A stretch of DNA of 64,000 bases from RBG-16-64-43 sp035288225 (GCA_035288225.1 DATEAT010000129.1:59471-123470); one strand, 5' to 3'; shown: positions 39,834 to 49,165, numbered from the stretch's first letter. Made by a program: numbers and translations. The notes: generated from the letters alone by a model not told the origin.

Positions 39834-40631
39834 GTGACATCCGAACGCCTGCAGAAGCTTATGGCCGCCGCCGGGTTGGGATCGCGCCGCGCATGCGAAG
39901 AGCTGATCCGCGCCGGGCGCGTCTCCGTCAACGGCAAGCCGATCTCACTTGGCGAGAAGGCCGATCCGAGGCACGACGACATCCGCGTCGATGGAAGGCC
40001 GCTGGCCGCCGCGGAACAAACGGTGTACTTGGCCCTGCATAAGCCGCGCGGGGTTGTTTCTTCGCTCGAGCCGCAAGGCGATCGCCAAACGGTGCGCGAT
40101 CTTGTGCCCGGCGCGGCAAGGCTATTCCCGGTTGGGCGGCTGGACCTCGAAAGCGAGGGCCTGATTCTCATGACCAACGACGGGGAATTGGCGTTGCGGC
40201 TGACACATCCCCGTTACGGCTGCGAGAAGGAGTACCGCGTGCTGCTCTCGCGCCGGCCGGATGAACAGCAACTCGAGATCTGGCGGCGCGGCGTGGTGCT
40301 GGAGGGCGGCCTGCGTACCGCTCCGGCGCTGGTGCGAGTCGAGAGCTCGGCCGGACGCGGCGCGTGGGTGCGGGTGGTCATGGGCGAAGGGCGCAAACGC
40401 GAAATACGCGAGATTGCCATCCGTCTGGGGCTGAGCGTCGTCCGCCTGCAGCGCATCCGCATCGGTAGTCTGCTGCTGGGCAGCCTCCGTCCGGGCCAAT
40501 CGCGCGAGCTCACGGCGGCGGAAGCACGTCAACTTCTGGCCAGTACCCACGCGACGCAATCGCCCAAGCCATCCCGTCGGCCTCCGGCGCGCGTTGCCCG
40601 TCCCCGTGTCCGTCAACGACAGCGAGAATGA
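39834..40631 (+). CDS. rluB: 16S/23S rRNA pseudouridine synthase, RluB/RsuA family
   Basis: 265 residues from a GTG at 39834. An S4 RNA-binding domain (about 1-60, RLQKLMAAAGLGSRRACEELI) precedes the catalytic domain with the Asp in PVGRLDLESEGL and the KEYRV block. It isomerises uridines in rRNA; RluB against RsuA cannot be decided firmly, though the scpB neighbourhood favours RluB. A basic tail of about 30 residues follows. Its stop overlaps the next start (ATGA). Confidence 0.88.
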   Translation: MTSERLQKLMAAAGLGSRRACEELIRAGRVSVNGKPISLGEKADPRHDDIRVDGRPLAAAEQTVYLALHKPRGVVSSLEPQGDRQTVRDLVPGAARLFPVGRLDLESEGLILMTNDGELALRLTHPRYGCEKEYRVLLSRRPDEQQLEIWRRGVVLEGGLRTAPALVRVESSAGRGAWVRVVMGEGRKREIREIAIRLGLSVVRLQRIRIGSLLLGSLRPGQSRELTAAEARQLLASTHATQSPKPSRRPPARVARPRVRQRQRE

Positions 40632-43600
40632 GGCAGGATATGCAGCCATCCTCGGCGAAGTCCTCGTGGCTCGAACGTCCCGTCGCACCCTGGTTGCCGA
40701 TCGCCTGGGAGCATCTGCTGTGGCTATTGCTCTTGGTGGGCGTGGCCGCCACCCGCTTCTATGATATCGACACGCGCGCCATGTCGCACGATGAAACGCT
40801 GCACGCCTACTATTCCTGGCTGCTCTCGCGCGGGCAAGGCTATATTCACAATCCGATGATGCACGGCACGCTGCAGATGCATCTGGTCGCGCTGTCTTAT
40901 TTCGTCTTTGGGGCGAGCGATGTTGCGGCGAGGCTGCCGGCGGCGCTCTTCGGCATCGCGGCCGTGGTATTGATGTTGCCCTTCCGCCGCTGGCTCGGCA
41001 AGCTGGGTGCATTGATGGCCGGCGTGATGATGGGCCTCTCGCCGTTCATGCTCTACTATTCACGCTACGTGCGCAATGAAGCCTTCGTGGTCGTCTGGGG
41101 GCTGCTTATGTTCCTGGCCATCGCGCGCTATTTTGAGACCCGCCAGGCGCGCTGGCTGTACCTGCTGACGGCGGCGACAGCCCTGCACTACACCACCAAG
41201 GAAACCTCCTACATCTATGTTGCGATCGCCATGGTCTTCCTCGGGTTGCAGCTCCTGATTTCCCTATTGCGTGTCGAGTGGGCGCGCGAGGGCGAACAGC
41301 GGCGATTTACCTTCTTGGTCTCGCTGGGGGCGGCCCTGCTCTTGGCCGCGCTGTGGCTGCTCGCGTTCAACCAGACGCGTCTGGGCGGATTGACCGGGGG
41401 CACCGCCGTCCCGTCGGACCCGAACCTGCCGCGCACCCCGGGCCAGACATTGTCGTTCGCGCCGATGTTGTTGTGGGGCGGCGGGGTGGGGGTGCTGGGC
41501 GGCGTGGCAGTCCTAGTGGGTTTGTGGCTGGCCGCGCGCTCCTTTGGTCCATCGTTCCGCCCACGCTTTCCGGCCTTCGACCTGCTGATCGTCCTGGGCA
41601 CTTTTGTCCTGCCGCAATTGGCCTCCTTCCCGGTGCGGGCCATGGGATGGGATGCGCTCGACTATTCACTGCAGGGGCTTTCACACACCGCGGTTTTCGC
41701 CGTGCCGCTGCTGTTGCTGTCGGCGGTGATCGGGCTGGCGTGGGATCGACGCTTGTGGCTGGTCAACGCCGCCATCTTCTTCGCCATCATGGCGGTGTTC
41801 TTCACCACCTTCTTCACCAACGGCAACGGCTTGTTCTCCGGGCTGTACGGGTCGCTGGGCTACTGGCTCGAGCAGCAAGGCGTGCAGCGCGGCGGGCAGC
41901 CCTGGTACTACTACCTGCTGATCCAACTGCCGCTGTATGAGTTCTTGCCGGCGCTGGCCACCGTTGCGGCTGGGGTCATTGGCTTGGCCGGACTGCGCGC
42001 GCGAAAGACTCAAAGAGCCGAAGCACTGCCTCACTCCGATACACTGCAGCCGTCCGCCGCGGGAGATCCAACGAGGCCACCCGCCGTGCCGGTCTTTGGC
42101 ATGGTCGGCTTCTTGGGGTTCTGGTCGGTGGTGTCGCTTGCCGCGTACAGTGCGGCTGGCGAGAAGATGCCCTGGCTGACCGTGCACGTTACCCTACCGA
42201 TGATTCTGCTGGGGGGTTGGGCCATCGCCCATATCGTGCAGCACATCGAGTGGCCGCTGGCTTTGCGGTCGCCGCGCTGGGTGGCTTGGTTGCTTCTGCC
42301 GGTTGCCGTGGTCTCGTTCGTCGTCGCCTTTGCGATCGGTCTTGGTCCGCGCCCGCCCTTCCGCGGAATGCTGCTGGAGGAATTGCAGTCCACCACCTCT
42401 TTCCTCGAGTCCCTGGGCTTTGCAGCTCTCTCGTTATGGGCGCTGTGGCGTCTGTGGCGCGGTCTGCCCTTCGGCCAATGGTTCCGGGTGCTCGCGCTCG
42501 AGTTCTTCATGCTGCTGGGGGTGCTCACTTTGCGCGCCGGGTGGACGGCCAACTACATCAACTATGGAAACGGCCGGGAATTCATCGACTACGCCCATTC
42601 GGCGCAAGGCGTGAAGACCGTCATGGCTCAGATCGAGGACATCTCGCGCCGTACGGCCGACGGCCTCGGGGTCCAAGTTGGCTACGACAATCTGGTCTCG
42701 TGGTCGTTCACCTGGTACTTCCGGGATTATCACAACCAGCGCTTCTTCGGCGACCAGCCTTCGCGAGACCTGGTCGAGGTGCCGGTTATCGTCGTCGGCC
42801 AGGGGAACTTCAGCAAGGTCGACCCCTTGTTGGCACGCACGCACACCTACTTCGAATACGTTCGCATGTCGTGGCCGATGCAAGAGTACTTCGGCCTCAA
42901 CTGGGAGCGCATCCGCAATGCCCTGTCGGACCCGCGTTACCGCAAAGCGTTGTGGGATATCTGGTTCGATCGCGATTACACGGAATACGGCAGCCTGACC
43001 GGCGCCTCGTATGATCTGGCGCAGTGGCCTGTGTCGGAGCGCATGCGCCTCTATGTTCGGCGCGACATCGCCGCCACCGTCTGGCAATACGGGGTCAAGC
43101 CAGCCGCGGAAGTTGTGATCGACCCGTACGCCCAATCGCGCCAGGAGCTGGCCGCCTCGGTGGTGTTCGGCTCGCAGGGATCGTCCGCGGGCGAAATGCA
43201 GCGGCCACGCGGCATCGCCATTGCGCGGGATGGGACGATCTTTGTTGCCGATACGGCGAATCACCGTATTCAGCACTTCGATGCCAGCGGCGCGTGGCTC
43301 GGCGGGTGGGGAACCTTCGGCGATGTGGCGGCCGGCTCGGCGCCCGGAGGGACCTTCAACGAACCGTGGGGCATTGCACTGGCGCCCGACGGGAACGTCT
43401 TCGTGGCCGACACCTGGAATCACCGCATTCAGGTGTTCCAGCCCGATGGGACCTTCGTGCGCATGTGGGGCACACTGGGCCAGGGCGCCTCGCCTCAGGA
43501 ACTCTACGGGCCGCGGGCCATCACTGTCGATGAGCGTGGGCGTGTGTTCGTAGTGGATACGGGCAACAAACGGGTGATGGTCTACGACGAAGAGGGCGGC

Positions 43601-44044
43601 TATCTCACCCAGGTGGGCTCAGCCGGTTTCGAGACCGGCCAGTTCGATGAACCGGTGGGGATCAGCATGACCGCGGCCGGCGATCTGGTCGTCGCCGACA
43701 CGTGGAACCGCCGCGTGCAGGTGTTCCGCGAGACCGGGCAGGGGACGTTCATCTTCGACCGGCAGTGGGAGATCGCGGGTTGGGTCGGGCAATCGCTCGA
43801 CAACAAACCTTACATCGCGGCCGGCGCCGATGGTCGGGTGTGGGTCACCGACCCCGAGGGATTCCGCGTGCTGTGCTTCGACGAGAATGGCGGGTTCCTG
43901 TTTACCTGGGGCGACTTTGGCAGCGATGCCGCTCGCTTTGAACTGCCGGTGGGCGTGGCTGTGGATGACGAAGGCAATGTGTGGATTGTGGACACCGATA
44001 CCTCGCGAGTGTTGAAGTTCACCCCGCTGGCGGAGAGCTCCTAG
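40628..44044 (+). CDS. Agl23-like GT-C membrane glycosyltransferase fused to NHL-repeat propeller
   Basis: 1138 residues. The N-terminal part (about 25-680) has some 13 membrane helices and the GT-C acidic pair at D55-E56 in AMSHDETLHAYYSW, plus MMHGTLQMHL and RNEAFVVVWGL, as in the flippase-associated Agl23 (TIGR03663) family linked to lipid-linked sugar transfer. A soluble segment (about 690-850) precedes five or six NHL repeats (from about 854; PRGIAIARDGTIFVADTANH, then VADTWNHRIQVF twice). The propeller faces outside by topology. Coupling to rluB is by a four-base overlap and may not mean shared function. Confidence 0.85.
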   Translation: MRQDMQPSSAKSSWLERPVAPWLPIAWEHLLWLLLLVGVAATRFYDIDTRAMSHDETLHAYYSWLLSRGQGYIHNPMMHGTLQMHLVALSYFVFGASDVAARLPAALFGIAAVVLMLPFRRWLGKLGALMAGVMMGLSPFMLYYSRYVRNEAFVVVWGLLMFLAIARYFETRQARWLYLLTAATALHYTTKETSYIYVAIAMVFLGLQLLISLLRVEWAREGEQRRFTFLVSLGAALLLAALWLLAFNQTRLGGLTGGTAVPSDPNLPRTPGQTLSFAPMLLWGGGVGVLGGVAVLVGLWLAARSFGPSFRPRFPAFDLLIVLGTFVLPQLASFPVRAMGWDALDYSLQGLSHTAVFAVPLLLLSAVIGLAWDRRLWLVNAAIFFAIMAVFFTTFFTNGNGLFSGLYGSLGYWLEQQGVQRGGQPWYYYLLIQLPLYEFLPALATVAAGVIGLAGLRARKTQRAEALPHSDTLQPSAAGDPTRPPAVPVFGMVGFLGFWSVVSLAAYSAAGEKMPWLTVHVTLPMILLGGWAIAHIVQHIEWPLALRSPRWVAWLLLPVAVVSFVVAFAIGLGPRPPFRGMLLEELQSTTSFLESLGFAALSLWALWRLWRGLPFGQWFRVLALEFFMLLGVLTLRAGWTANYINYGNGREFIDYAHSAQGVKTVMAQIEDISRRTADGLGVQVGYDNLVSWSFTWYFRDYHNQRFFGDQPSRDLVEVPVIVVGQGNFSKVDPLLARTHTYFEYVRMSWPMQEYFGLNWERIRNALSDPRYRKALWDIWFDRDYTEYGSLTGASYDLAQWPVSERMRLYVRRDIAATVWQYGVKPAAEVVIDPYAQSRQELAASVVFGSQGSSAGEMQRPRGIAIARDGTIFVADTANHRIQHFDASGAWLGGWGTFGDVAAGSAPGGTFNEPWGIALAPDGNVFVADTWNHRIQVFQPDGTFVRMWGTLGQGASPQELYGPRAITVDERGRVFVVDTGNKRVMVYDEEGGYLTQVGSAGFETGQFDEPVGISMTAAGDLVVADTWNRRVQVFRETGQGTFIFDRQWEIAGWVGQSLDNKPYIAAGADGRVWVTDPEGFRVLCFDENGGFLFTWGDFGSDAARFELPVGVAVDDEGNVWIVDTDTSRVLKFTPLAESS

Positions 44045-44127
44045 GCGCGCAGATCGGGCTGCGAACTGTCACGAAATCGGATCGCGGTCCCGGCATTGCT
44101 GGGGCCGTGGCACTCTGAATCGAAACA

Positions 44128-44157
44128 ACAGGGCCGCTCAGTCGAGCGGCCCTGTAC
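44128..44157. terminator. Bidirectional terminator-like hairpin between convergent genes
   Basis: 12-bp stem ACAGGGCCGCTC and complement around AGTC. The plus side is followed by ACTCTT and the minus side by TGTTTCG, so it can serve both the Agl23-NHL gene and the cytochrome b/c gene. Confidence 0.65.
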
Positions 44158-44178
44158 TCTTACCGGGGATGGCCGGAG

Positions 44179-45357
44179 TCACTTTTCGGGCGCACCTGCT
44201 TCAATCCAGGCCTTGAGCATGCTCAGCACATCCGGTGTGAGTTGACCCGGATGTGCACCGGCGCTCTGAACGACCACCAGGCGCGACATGGCGGGGGCGC
44301 CAGGCACGACCCCGGGGCCGCCGGCTCCGCCGGCCAAAGCCGTCTGATAGGAGGCGAGCGAGAGACCACTGGCGGGGTTCACGGGGCCGTGACACATCAC
44401 GCATTGTTTGGCGAGCAGCGGGCCGATTGTGTCTTCCCAGGTCAGCGCAGCGGGGGCGGCGTCCGCAGGTTCTGAGGTTGCCGCGACGTGAGGGGCGGCT
44501 GTGGGCACTGCGGTCGGGGTCTGCGGAGAGTAGATTGGCACATCCACCGCAGGCGGCACGGTCTCAATCGCGGTCTTCTCGTACGAGACAAAATAGACCA
44601 GGCCGACCAGCATGCTGGCGGCTAGAATCCCCGCGGTGGGGAAGTAAGCCAGACGGCGGCGACGCAGCGTCTTTCGATCCTGCGCAATCTGCGCGGTGCC
44701 GGCTTTGAGGTCGGCCAACTCCAGCGGGTGCTCGTGGATCATTTCTTCTTCGGTCATCGTGCCGATCCACATGCTTTTGTTGAAGCGCTTGAGGTGGACC
44801 CCATACATATGCCAGAGAATGATGGCCAAGACGGCCAGCACCGCCTCGGCGCCATGGGCCGCCTTGGCTGCGGGGATGACCTGCCCGGGGAGGAGGTGGG
44901 TGGTGGCGATTGGGTTCCACATCATGAAACCTGTCAGCGCCATGATGGCTGTGCCCCAAATGAGCGCCCAGTACTCCGCCTTCTCCTCGAAGGTGTATCG
45001 GTCGCCCTGAGGGCGCTGCTTACGCAGCCCCACGTTGTAGAGCAGCGCCTGCAGGGCGTCACCCATGTCTTTGAGGGTGGGCAGCATCGACATGCGCGAA
45101 CGGCGCACGATCACCTTGTAGCCCGTGCCCACCAGGTGGTAGATCGCCTCGAACATCATCAGTGCGGCCGCAACATGGTGAATCGTGCGGGCATTTTCGA
45201 TCCCGCCCAGGGCGCGCAGAATGGCTTGGCTCACACCCGCGCTGGCGTACTTCTGCGCCAAGCCGGTGACGGCCAGAGTGGTGAATGAGAGAATGAGCAG
45301 CACGTGCTCGACCCGCTGAGTCCAATGGAAGCGTTGGTAGCGCGCTTGAGGGTTCAT
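44179..45357 (-). CDS. Cytochrome b561/FdnI-like membrane protein fused to a cytochrome c
   Basis: 392 residues from the ATG at 45357. The first 220 residues resemble the four-helix b-type cytochrome of formate dehydrogenase/b561 type, with His residues in RTIHHVAA, AIYHLVG, AKAAHGAE and IILWHMYGVHLK as candidate heme ligands. A cytoplasm-facing loop and a fifth helix (about 261-280, GILAASMLVGLVYFV) lead to a Pro/Thr linker and a monoheme cytochrome c with CVMCH near 320. It would take electrons between quinones and an outside carrier. ATGA overlap with the nonaheme gene upstream. Confidence 0.82.
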   Translation of the reverse strand: MNPQARYQRFHWTQRVEHVLLILSFTTLAVTGLAQKYASAGVSQAILRALGGIENARTIHHVAAALMMFEAIYHLVGTGYKVIVRRSRMSMLPTLKDMGDALQALLYNVGLRKQRPQGDRYTFEEKAEYWALIWGTAIMALTGFMMWNPIATTHLLPGQVIPAAKAAHGAEAVLAVLAIILWHMYGVHLKRFNKSMWIGTMTEEEMIHEHPLELADLKAGTAQIAQDRKTLRRRRLAYFPTAGILAASMLVGLVYFVSYEKTAIETVPPAVDVPIYSPQTPTAVPTAAPHVAATSEPADAAPAALTWEDTIGPLLAKQCVMCHGPVNPASGLSLASYQTALAGGAGGPGVVPGAPAMSRLVVVQSAGAHPGQLTPDVLSMLKAWIEAGAPEK

Positions 45358-46496
45358 TGGGGCTTGGCTCCCTTCCGGCGCTCGATCAGGCGGCGGACGA
45401 TGTCGGTGAGGACGAACACACCCATCCCGCCCAGCACCGCGGGGATGAAGATCTTGTAGAACAAGTCCACGTAGTACACCAGCGAATTGCGCTGTGGGTC
45501 GGGGATGTAGTGGCTGAGCCAGGAGTCCGGGAAGTTGGCGGTGGCGCCGGGGTGGCACTTCTGGCACGTGTGCAGCAGGTTCTCCTTGACCTGGAGCCCC
45601 TTTTGCGGGTCATCGACGCGCTGGATATCATGCACGCCATGGCAGTCGAAGCACACCGGCTTGTTGGTCTGCGCATCCGGCGATAGCTTTTCGAACAGGG
45701 TTACGGTCGTCCCATGGAAATCGGCGACATAAGTGCTCATGACGGCGGTTGAGAGCCCGTATTTGTCCATGCGCTGCGGATCGGCATGGCACGCGGCGCA
45801 CAGCGCAGGCGACTTGAGGCGGAAGGCGTCCGTGGTCGGGTCTTCGATGGAATGGACCCCGTGGCAATCGATGCAGGTCGGAACGTCCGGGTTGCCGCCG
45901 GGCATGCCCTGCGCCGGGTCGCCGATGAGCGCTGCACCGTGGACGCTGGTGCGATACTGCTCGTAGATGGCACTATGACAGCGGGCGCAGGTTTGGGGAA
46001 TTGCTAGCCGCGCTTCTGCCACAAGCAGGCCGGTGCCTTTCTCACGCAGGCGGCCCTGGGTGTGCGGGTTGTGGCAGTCGGTGCACACCGCCGCATTGAC
46101 GTTGCCGCCGGCCAGGGCTTTGCCGTGCACACTGTCGAGCTCCTGGTCGTACTTGTCGCTGTGGCAGGTCTTACACGCGCTGTACAATTGCAACGTCACA
46201 TCCCGGCGATCTGCAGCGGAGAGGTGGGGGTGCGGGAATGTGGAGATGTTGTTGTGGCAATCGACGCAGGCGACCCCGCTTTGTGCATGCACCGAGGCGC
46301 CGAAGAGCGCCGGATCGACGCTCAATGGGAGTTCCTCATTGCTGATGAGAGTCGTGCTCATGCCCGGGTTGCCGTGGCAGGCGAGGCACTCCTCGTTGTT
46401 GGGCTCGGGAGCTTGAGCTAGCACTGTATGGGGCGCCAACAGTAATACCAGCGCCACACCCACCAGCCCTGCCAGCGCGCAACGGCGTGAGGTCAT
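45354..46496 (-). CDS. Nonaheme c-type cytochrome with C-terminal membrane helix
   Basis: 380 residues from the ATG at 46496 (GAGGAGG upstream). Signal peptide to about residue 28. Nine CxxCH motifs in order: CLACH, CVDCH, CKTCH, CTDCH, CARCH, CIDCH, CAACH, CFDCH, CQKCH. Spaced SVHG and FHG histidines may be distal ligands. One membrane helix near the end (IFIPAVLGGMGVFVLTDIV) anchors it with the hemes outside. Coupled to the b/c fusion, it probably forms a quinone-linked cytochrome pair. No CxxCK catalytic heme is seen. Confidence 0.9.
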   Translation of the reverse strand: MTSRRCALAGLVGVALVLLLAPHTVLAQAPEPNNEECLACHGNPGMSTTLISNEELPLSVDPALFGASVHAQSGVACVDCHNNISTFPHPHLSAADRRDVTLQLYSACKTCHSDKYDQELDSVHGKALAGGNVNAAVCTDCHNPHTQGRLREKGTGLLVAEARLAIPQTCARCHSAIYEQYRTSVHGAALIGDPAQGMPGGNPDVPTCIDCHGVHSIEDPTTDAFRLKSPALCAACHADPQRMDKYGLSTAVMSTYVADFHGTTVTLFEKLSPDAQTNKPVCFDCHGVHDIQRVDDPQKGLQVKENLLHTCQKCHPGATANFPDSWLSHYIPDPQRNSLVYYVDLFYKIFIPAVLGGMGVFVLTDIVRRLIERRKGAKPQ

Positions 46497-46719
46497 CAGC
46501 CTCCTCCTCGAGCCATGGTTGGGGACGTGCGTTGGATGGAATCCCGGACGGCGGTGGGCAACCGCTGCGCGGAGCTTCTCAAGACGGACGGAAACGTTGC
46601 AGAACGAGACATGCTCCCTCTCCATTGCGGCCTCAACCCAGACTGAAAAGCCTCTTCGCAAGCCTGGGCGAAGGGCTATTCGGGGGGACTCTCGGCGCGT
46701 GGCGCTTGCAGCCCTTGCC

Positions 46720-46739
46720 CATGGGTCAGACAACCCATG
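46720..46739. promoter_or_regulatory. Inverted repeat, possible operator
   Basis: CATGGGT, six bases, ACCCATG. Exact 7-bp arms in the divergent gap; could bind a dimeric regulator such as one of the two LuxR-type response regulators. Unproven. Confidence 0.3.
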
Positions 46740-46923
46740 AGGAATAAGCCGGAAACCATGTTAACCCCTGTCGCGATTCCGAATTAGTGCGGTTGGTAAT
46801 ACCTGAATAGTGACAATTGTAACACAGGGAATGTGATTGATATTGGCAGAATTGCGGTGAGTGCTGATGCGTGCCGGATCGACAAGGCCTACCCGTCCTG
46901 CTGTCGATTCCTGCCGGGAAACC

Positions 46924-46929
46924 TATAAT
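46924..46929 (+). promoter_or_regulatory. Heme-sensor kinase -10 box
   Basis: TATAAT 14 bases before the ATG, predicting a leader of about eight bases without room for a normal ribosome-binding site. Confidence 0.4.
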
Positions 46930-46943
46930 GGTCACCAACCCGC

Positions 46944-48467
46944 ATGACTGATGATTACTTTAACCCGCGCCCAGGTCGAACAGTGACGGTTGATTCGCCG
47001 GACCGGGAATCCCTGACGCTTCGGCCTGGCCCGGCCTGGGGGCTAAGGCTGCGCATTGCCTTGGGTGTTGCGCTGCCTGTGCTCATTGCGCTGGCGACGC
47101 TCTCCCTCGTCCACTATTGGCGCGCGCGCAGGTTGATCGAGGATCAGGCCCGCGCGTCGGCCGTCCAGACGGGTGTCGTAATCACTCACAGCCTGCGCAA
47201 TGCTATGTTACGCAACGACAGCACCCAATTGCGCCAGGCTATCTTGGATGTCGGCCAAAGCGGCACGATCGAACGGGTCCAGATTCTCGATGCCTCCGGA
47301 CAGGTAAAGGTTGACAGCGCCGAAAGAGACGTCGGCCTGGTCCACACCCAACAGGATGCGGGCTGCTTTGTGTGCCACCAAGATGCCCCAGCCACCCGGG
47401 CACGCACCGCTTTGCTCGCGAGCGCCAATGGAATCTTGCGCATCGCTTCTCCCATCGCCAATGAAACGGAATGCAGGGCGTGCCACGTAGGGGAGGGACC
47501 TCACCTCGGGATTCTTCTGGCCGACGTGCCCCTGTTGGACCTGCAGCGCCCGCTCATTACGCAGTTGAAGGGCGATTTGTCGATCTCGGCCGGACTCGCA
47601 CTGCTGGTGACTCTGGGGGTCTATTGGCTAATTCACCGCGTGGTGGTGCGGCGGGTGGAGGCCTTTCGCGGCCCGCTGACAGCATTTGCTGCTGGCGACT
47701 TTTCTTCGAGGCTGCCTGCCTCGGCCCGGATCACCGATGAACTTGGGGAATTGTCGGCCAGCTTCAACCGCATGGCCCAGCGGCTCGAGCGCCACACCCT
47801 GGAGCAAGAGGAAATGCTCCGGCTACGCAACCGCGCCATTGCCGACGAGCGCGAGCGGATAGCACGCGAACTGCATGATGGTTTCGCCCAATTACTGGGC
47901 TACGTCAACACCAAGGCGATGGCCGTGCGCCTCATGCTCAAGCGGCGCCGTGTGCACGAGGCCGAACGCCATCTCGAGCAGCTCGAACAGGCAGCGCGGG
48001 ACCTGTACACCAGCGTGCGCGAAGCGATCCTTGGTTTGCGTGTCGGGGGCGCGACGGACGAGGGCCTGGCCGCCATGCTCGCCCGCTACACCGAGAAGTT
48101 CGAATTGTTGAGCGGGTTGCCGACCTACTTCAGCGCCAGAGCAGAGGCGGAGAAAGTCCGACTGGGCACCGAATCCGAATTGCAGCTCCTGCGGATTGTG
48201 CAGGAGGCGCTCTCCAACGTGCGCAAGCACGCCACCGCCCGCCGCGCCGGTGTTGAGCTGGCGGTCCTTCAAGGGCAGCTTGAGATCAGCGTGACCGACG
48301 ACGGACAAGGCTTCGACCCCTCGCAAATAGGGCGGAGCGAGACCCTGCGTTTCGGCATCAGCACCATGCGCGAGCGAGCCGCATCCATCGGCGCGGAGCT
48401 GTCGATCGAATCGCTCCCCGGCACCGGCACGCGCCTTTCGGTCAGGATCCCGCTGCAGGAGGCATAG
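46944..48467 (+). CDS. Sensor histidine kinase with di-heme c sensor domain
   Basis: 507 residues. TM1 about 36-58, TM2 about 212-232. The extracytoplasmic loop between them has two heme c motifs, CFVCH (C141-H145) and CRACH (C177-H181). A HAMP domain (about 232-285) leads to the HisKA_3 dimerisation helix with the phospho-acceptor His311 in IARELHDGFAQ, then a HATPase domain (N in EALSNVRKHA, DDGQGFDPS). This is NarX-like in its kinase but not in its sensor. I infer it senses redox state, oxygen or nitric oxide through heme. The regulator gene starts four bases later. Confidence 0.9.
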   Translation: MTDDYFNPRPGRTVTVDSPDRESLTLRPGPAWGLRLRIALGVALPVLIALATLSLVHYWRARRLIEDQARASAVQTGVVITHSLRNAMLRNDSTQLRQAILDVGQSGTIERVQILDASGQVKVDSAERDVGLVHTQQDAGCFVCHQDAPATRARTALLASANGILRIASPIANETECRACHVGEGPHLGILLADVPLLDLQRPLITQLKGDLSISAGLALLVTLGVYWLIHRVVVRRVEAFRGPLTAFAAGDFSSRLPASARITDELGELSASFNRMAQRLERHTLEQEEMLRLRNRAIADERERIARELHDGFAQLLGYVNTKAMAVRLMLKRRRVHEAERHLEQLEQAARDLYTSVREAILGLRVGGATDEGLAAMLARYTEKFELLSGLPTYFSARAEAEKVRLGTESELQLLRIVQEALSNVRKHATARRAGVELAVLQGQLEISVTDDGQGFDPSQIGRSETLRFGISTMRERAASIGAELSIESLPGTGTRLSVRIPLQEA

Positions 48468-48471
48468 GACG

Positions 48472-49110
48472 ATGCGCGTCATCGTGGCGGACGATCATTC
48501 TCTTTTTCGCGACGGAGTGGTCAGCTTGCTCGAGGCGGCCGGCTTCGAGGTCGTCGGACAGGCAGGCGATGGGCGTCAGGCAATCGATTTGGTGCTGAAA
48601 CATAGACCCGACCTCGTCTTGCTCGACATCACCATGCCGCACATGGGCGGGCTGGAGGCTCTGCACCAAATCCGCGAACAGGCGCCGGCCGTGCAGGTGG
48701 TCATGCTGACGGTTTCGGATGATGAGGCGGACTTGCTGGAAGCCATGCGCAGCGGGGCTCGCGGCTATTTGCTCAAGAATCTCAAGGCCGAGGAGTTCCT
48801 CGACCTGCTAGAGGGTCTGGCCCGTGGCGAGACGGCGCTCACGCGGCAAGCTGCATCGCGCGTGATCCACAGCCTAACCCAGGGGGGCAAATCGCCGGGG
48901 CGCGGCGCCCAACTGACGGAACGCGAACTCGAATTGCTCCCGCTGCTCGTGGAAGGGCTAGCCAACCGCGCCATTGCCCAGCGGCTGTCGGTCAGCGAGA
49001 ACACGGTCAAGTACCATGTCAAAGCTATCCTGCAGAAGCTCGAGGCCAAGAACCGAACGGAGGCCGCCATGGTCGCCATCCGTGCCGGCCTTGTTAAACC
49101 CCCGCGCTGA
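48472..49110 (+). CDS. NarL/LuxR-family response regulator
   Basis: 212 residues. Receiver domain with acidic pocket ADDH, phosphorylation Asp52 in LLDITMPHMGG, Thr in MLTVSD and Lys in LLKNLK. A LuxR-type helix-turn-helix occupies about 145-205 (LTERELELLPLLVEG, ISVSENTVKYHV-like LSVSENTVKYHVK). It is the evident partner of the heme-sensor kinase. Likely targets are the divergent cytochrome genes and the decaheme gene downstream. Confidence 0.93.
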   Translation: MRVIVADDHSLFRDGVVSLLEAAGFEVVGQAGDGRQAIDLVLKHRPDLVLLDITMPHMGGLEALHQIREQAPAVQVVMLTVSDDEADLLEAMRSGARGYLLKNLKAEEFLDLLEGLARGETALTRQAASRVIHSLTQGGKSPGRGAQLTERELELLPLLVEGLANRAIAQRLSVSENTVKYHVKAILQKLEAKNRTEAAMVAIRAGLVKPPR

Positions 49111-49165
49111 ACCACGCTCGAAGCTTAGCCCGACATACCCCGGCGAGGAGTCTGGCCACCCGAAA

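Larger units (their letters stand above)
46497..46943. other. Divergent control region between nonaheme cytochrome and heme-sensor kinase genes
   Basis: 447 bases without a gene. The right half is notably A+T-richer. It contains an exact inverted repeat CATGGGT-6-ACCCATG (46720-46739), a near-palindrome GTGACAATTGTAACAC (46810-46825) and the kinase -10 at 46924. ORFs on the left are artefacts. Confidence 0.5.

Noticed and set aside
45357..45567. Upstream extension of the b561-cytochrome c fusion
   Set aside because: Lies inside the nonaheme gene in another phase; the ATG at 45357 gives the normal first helix.
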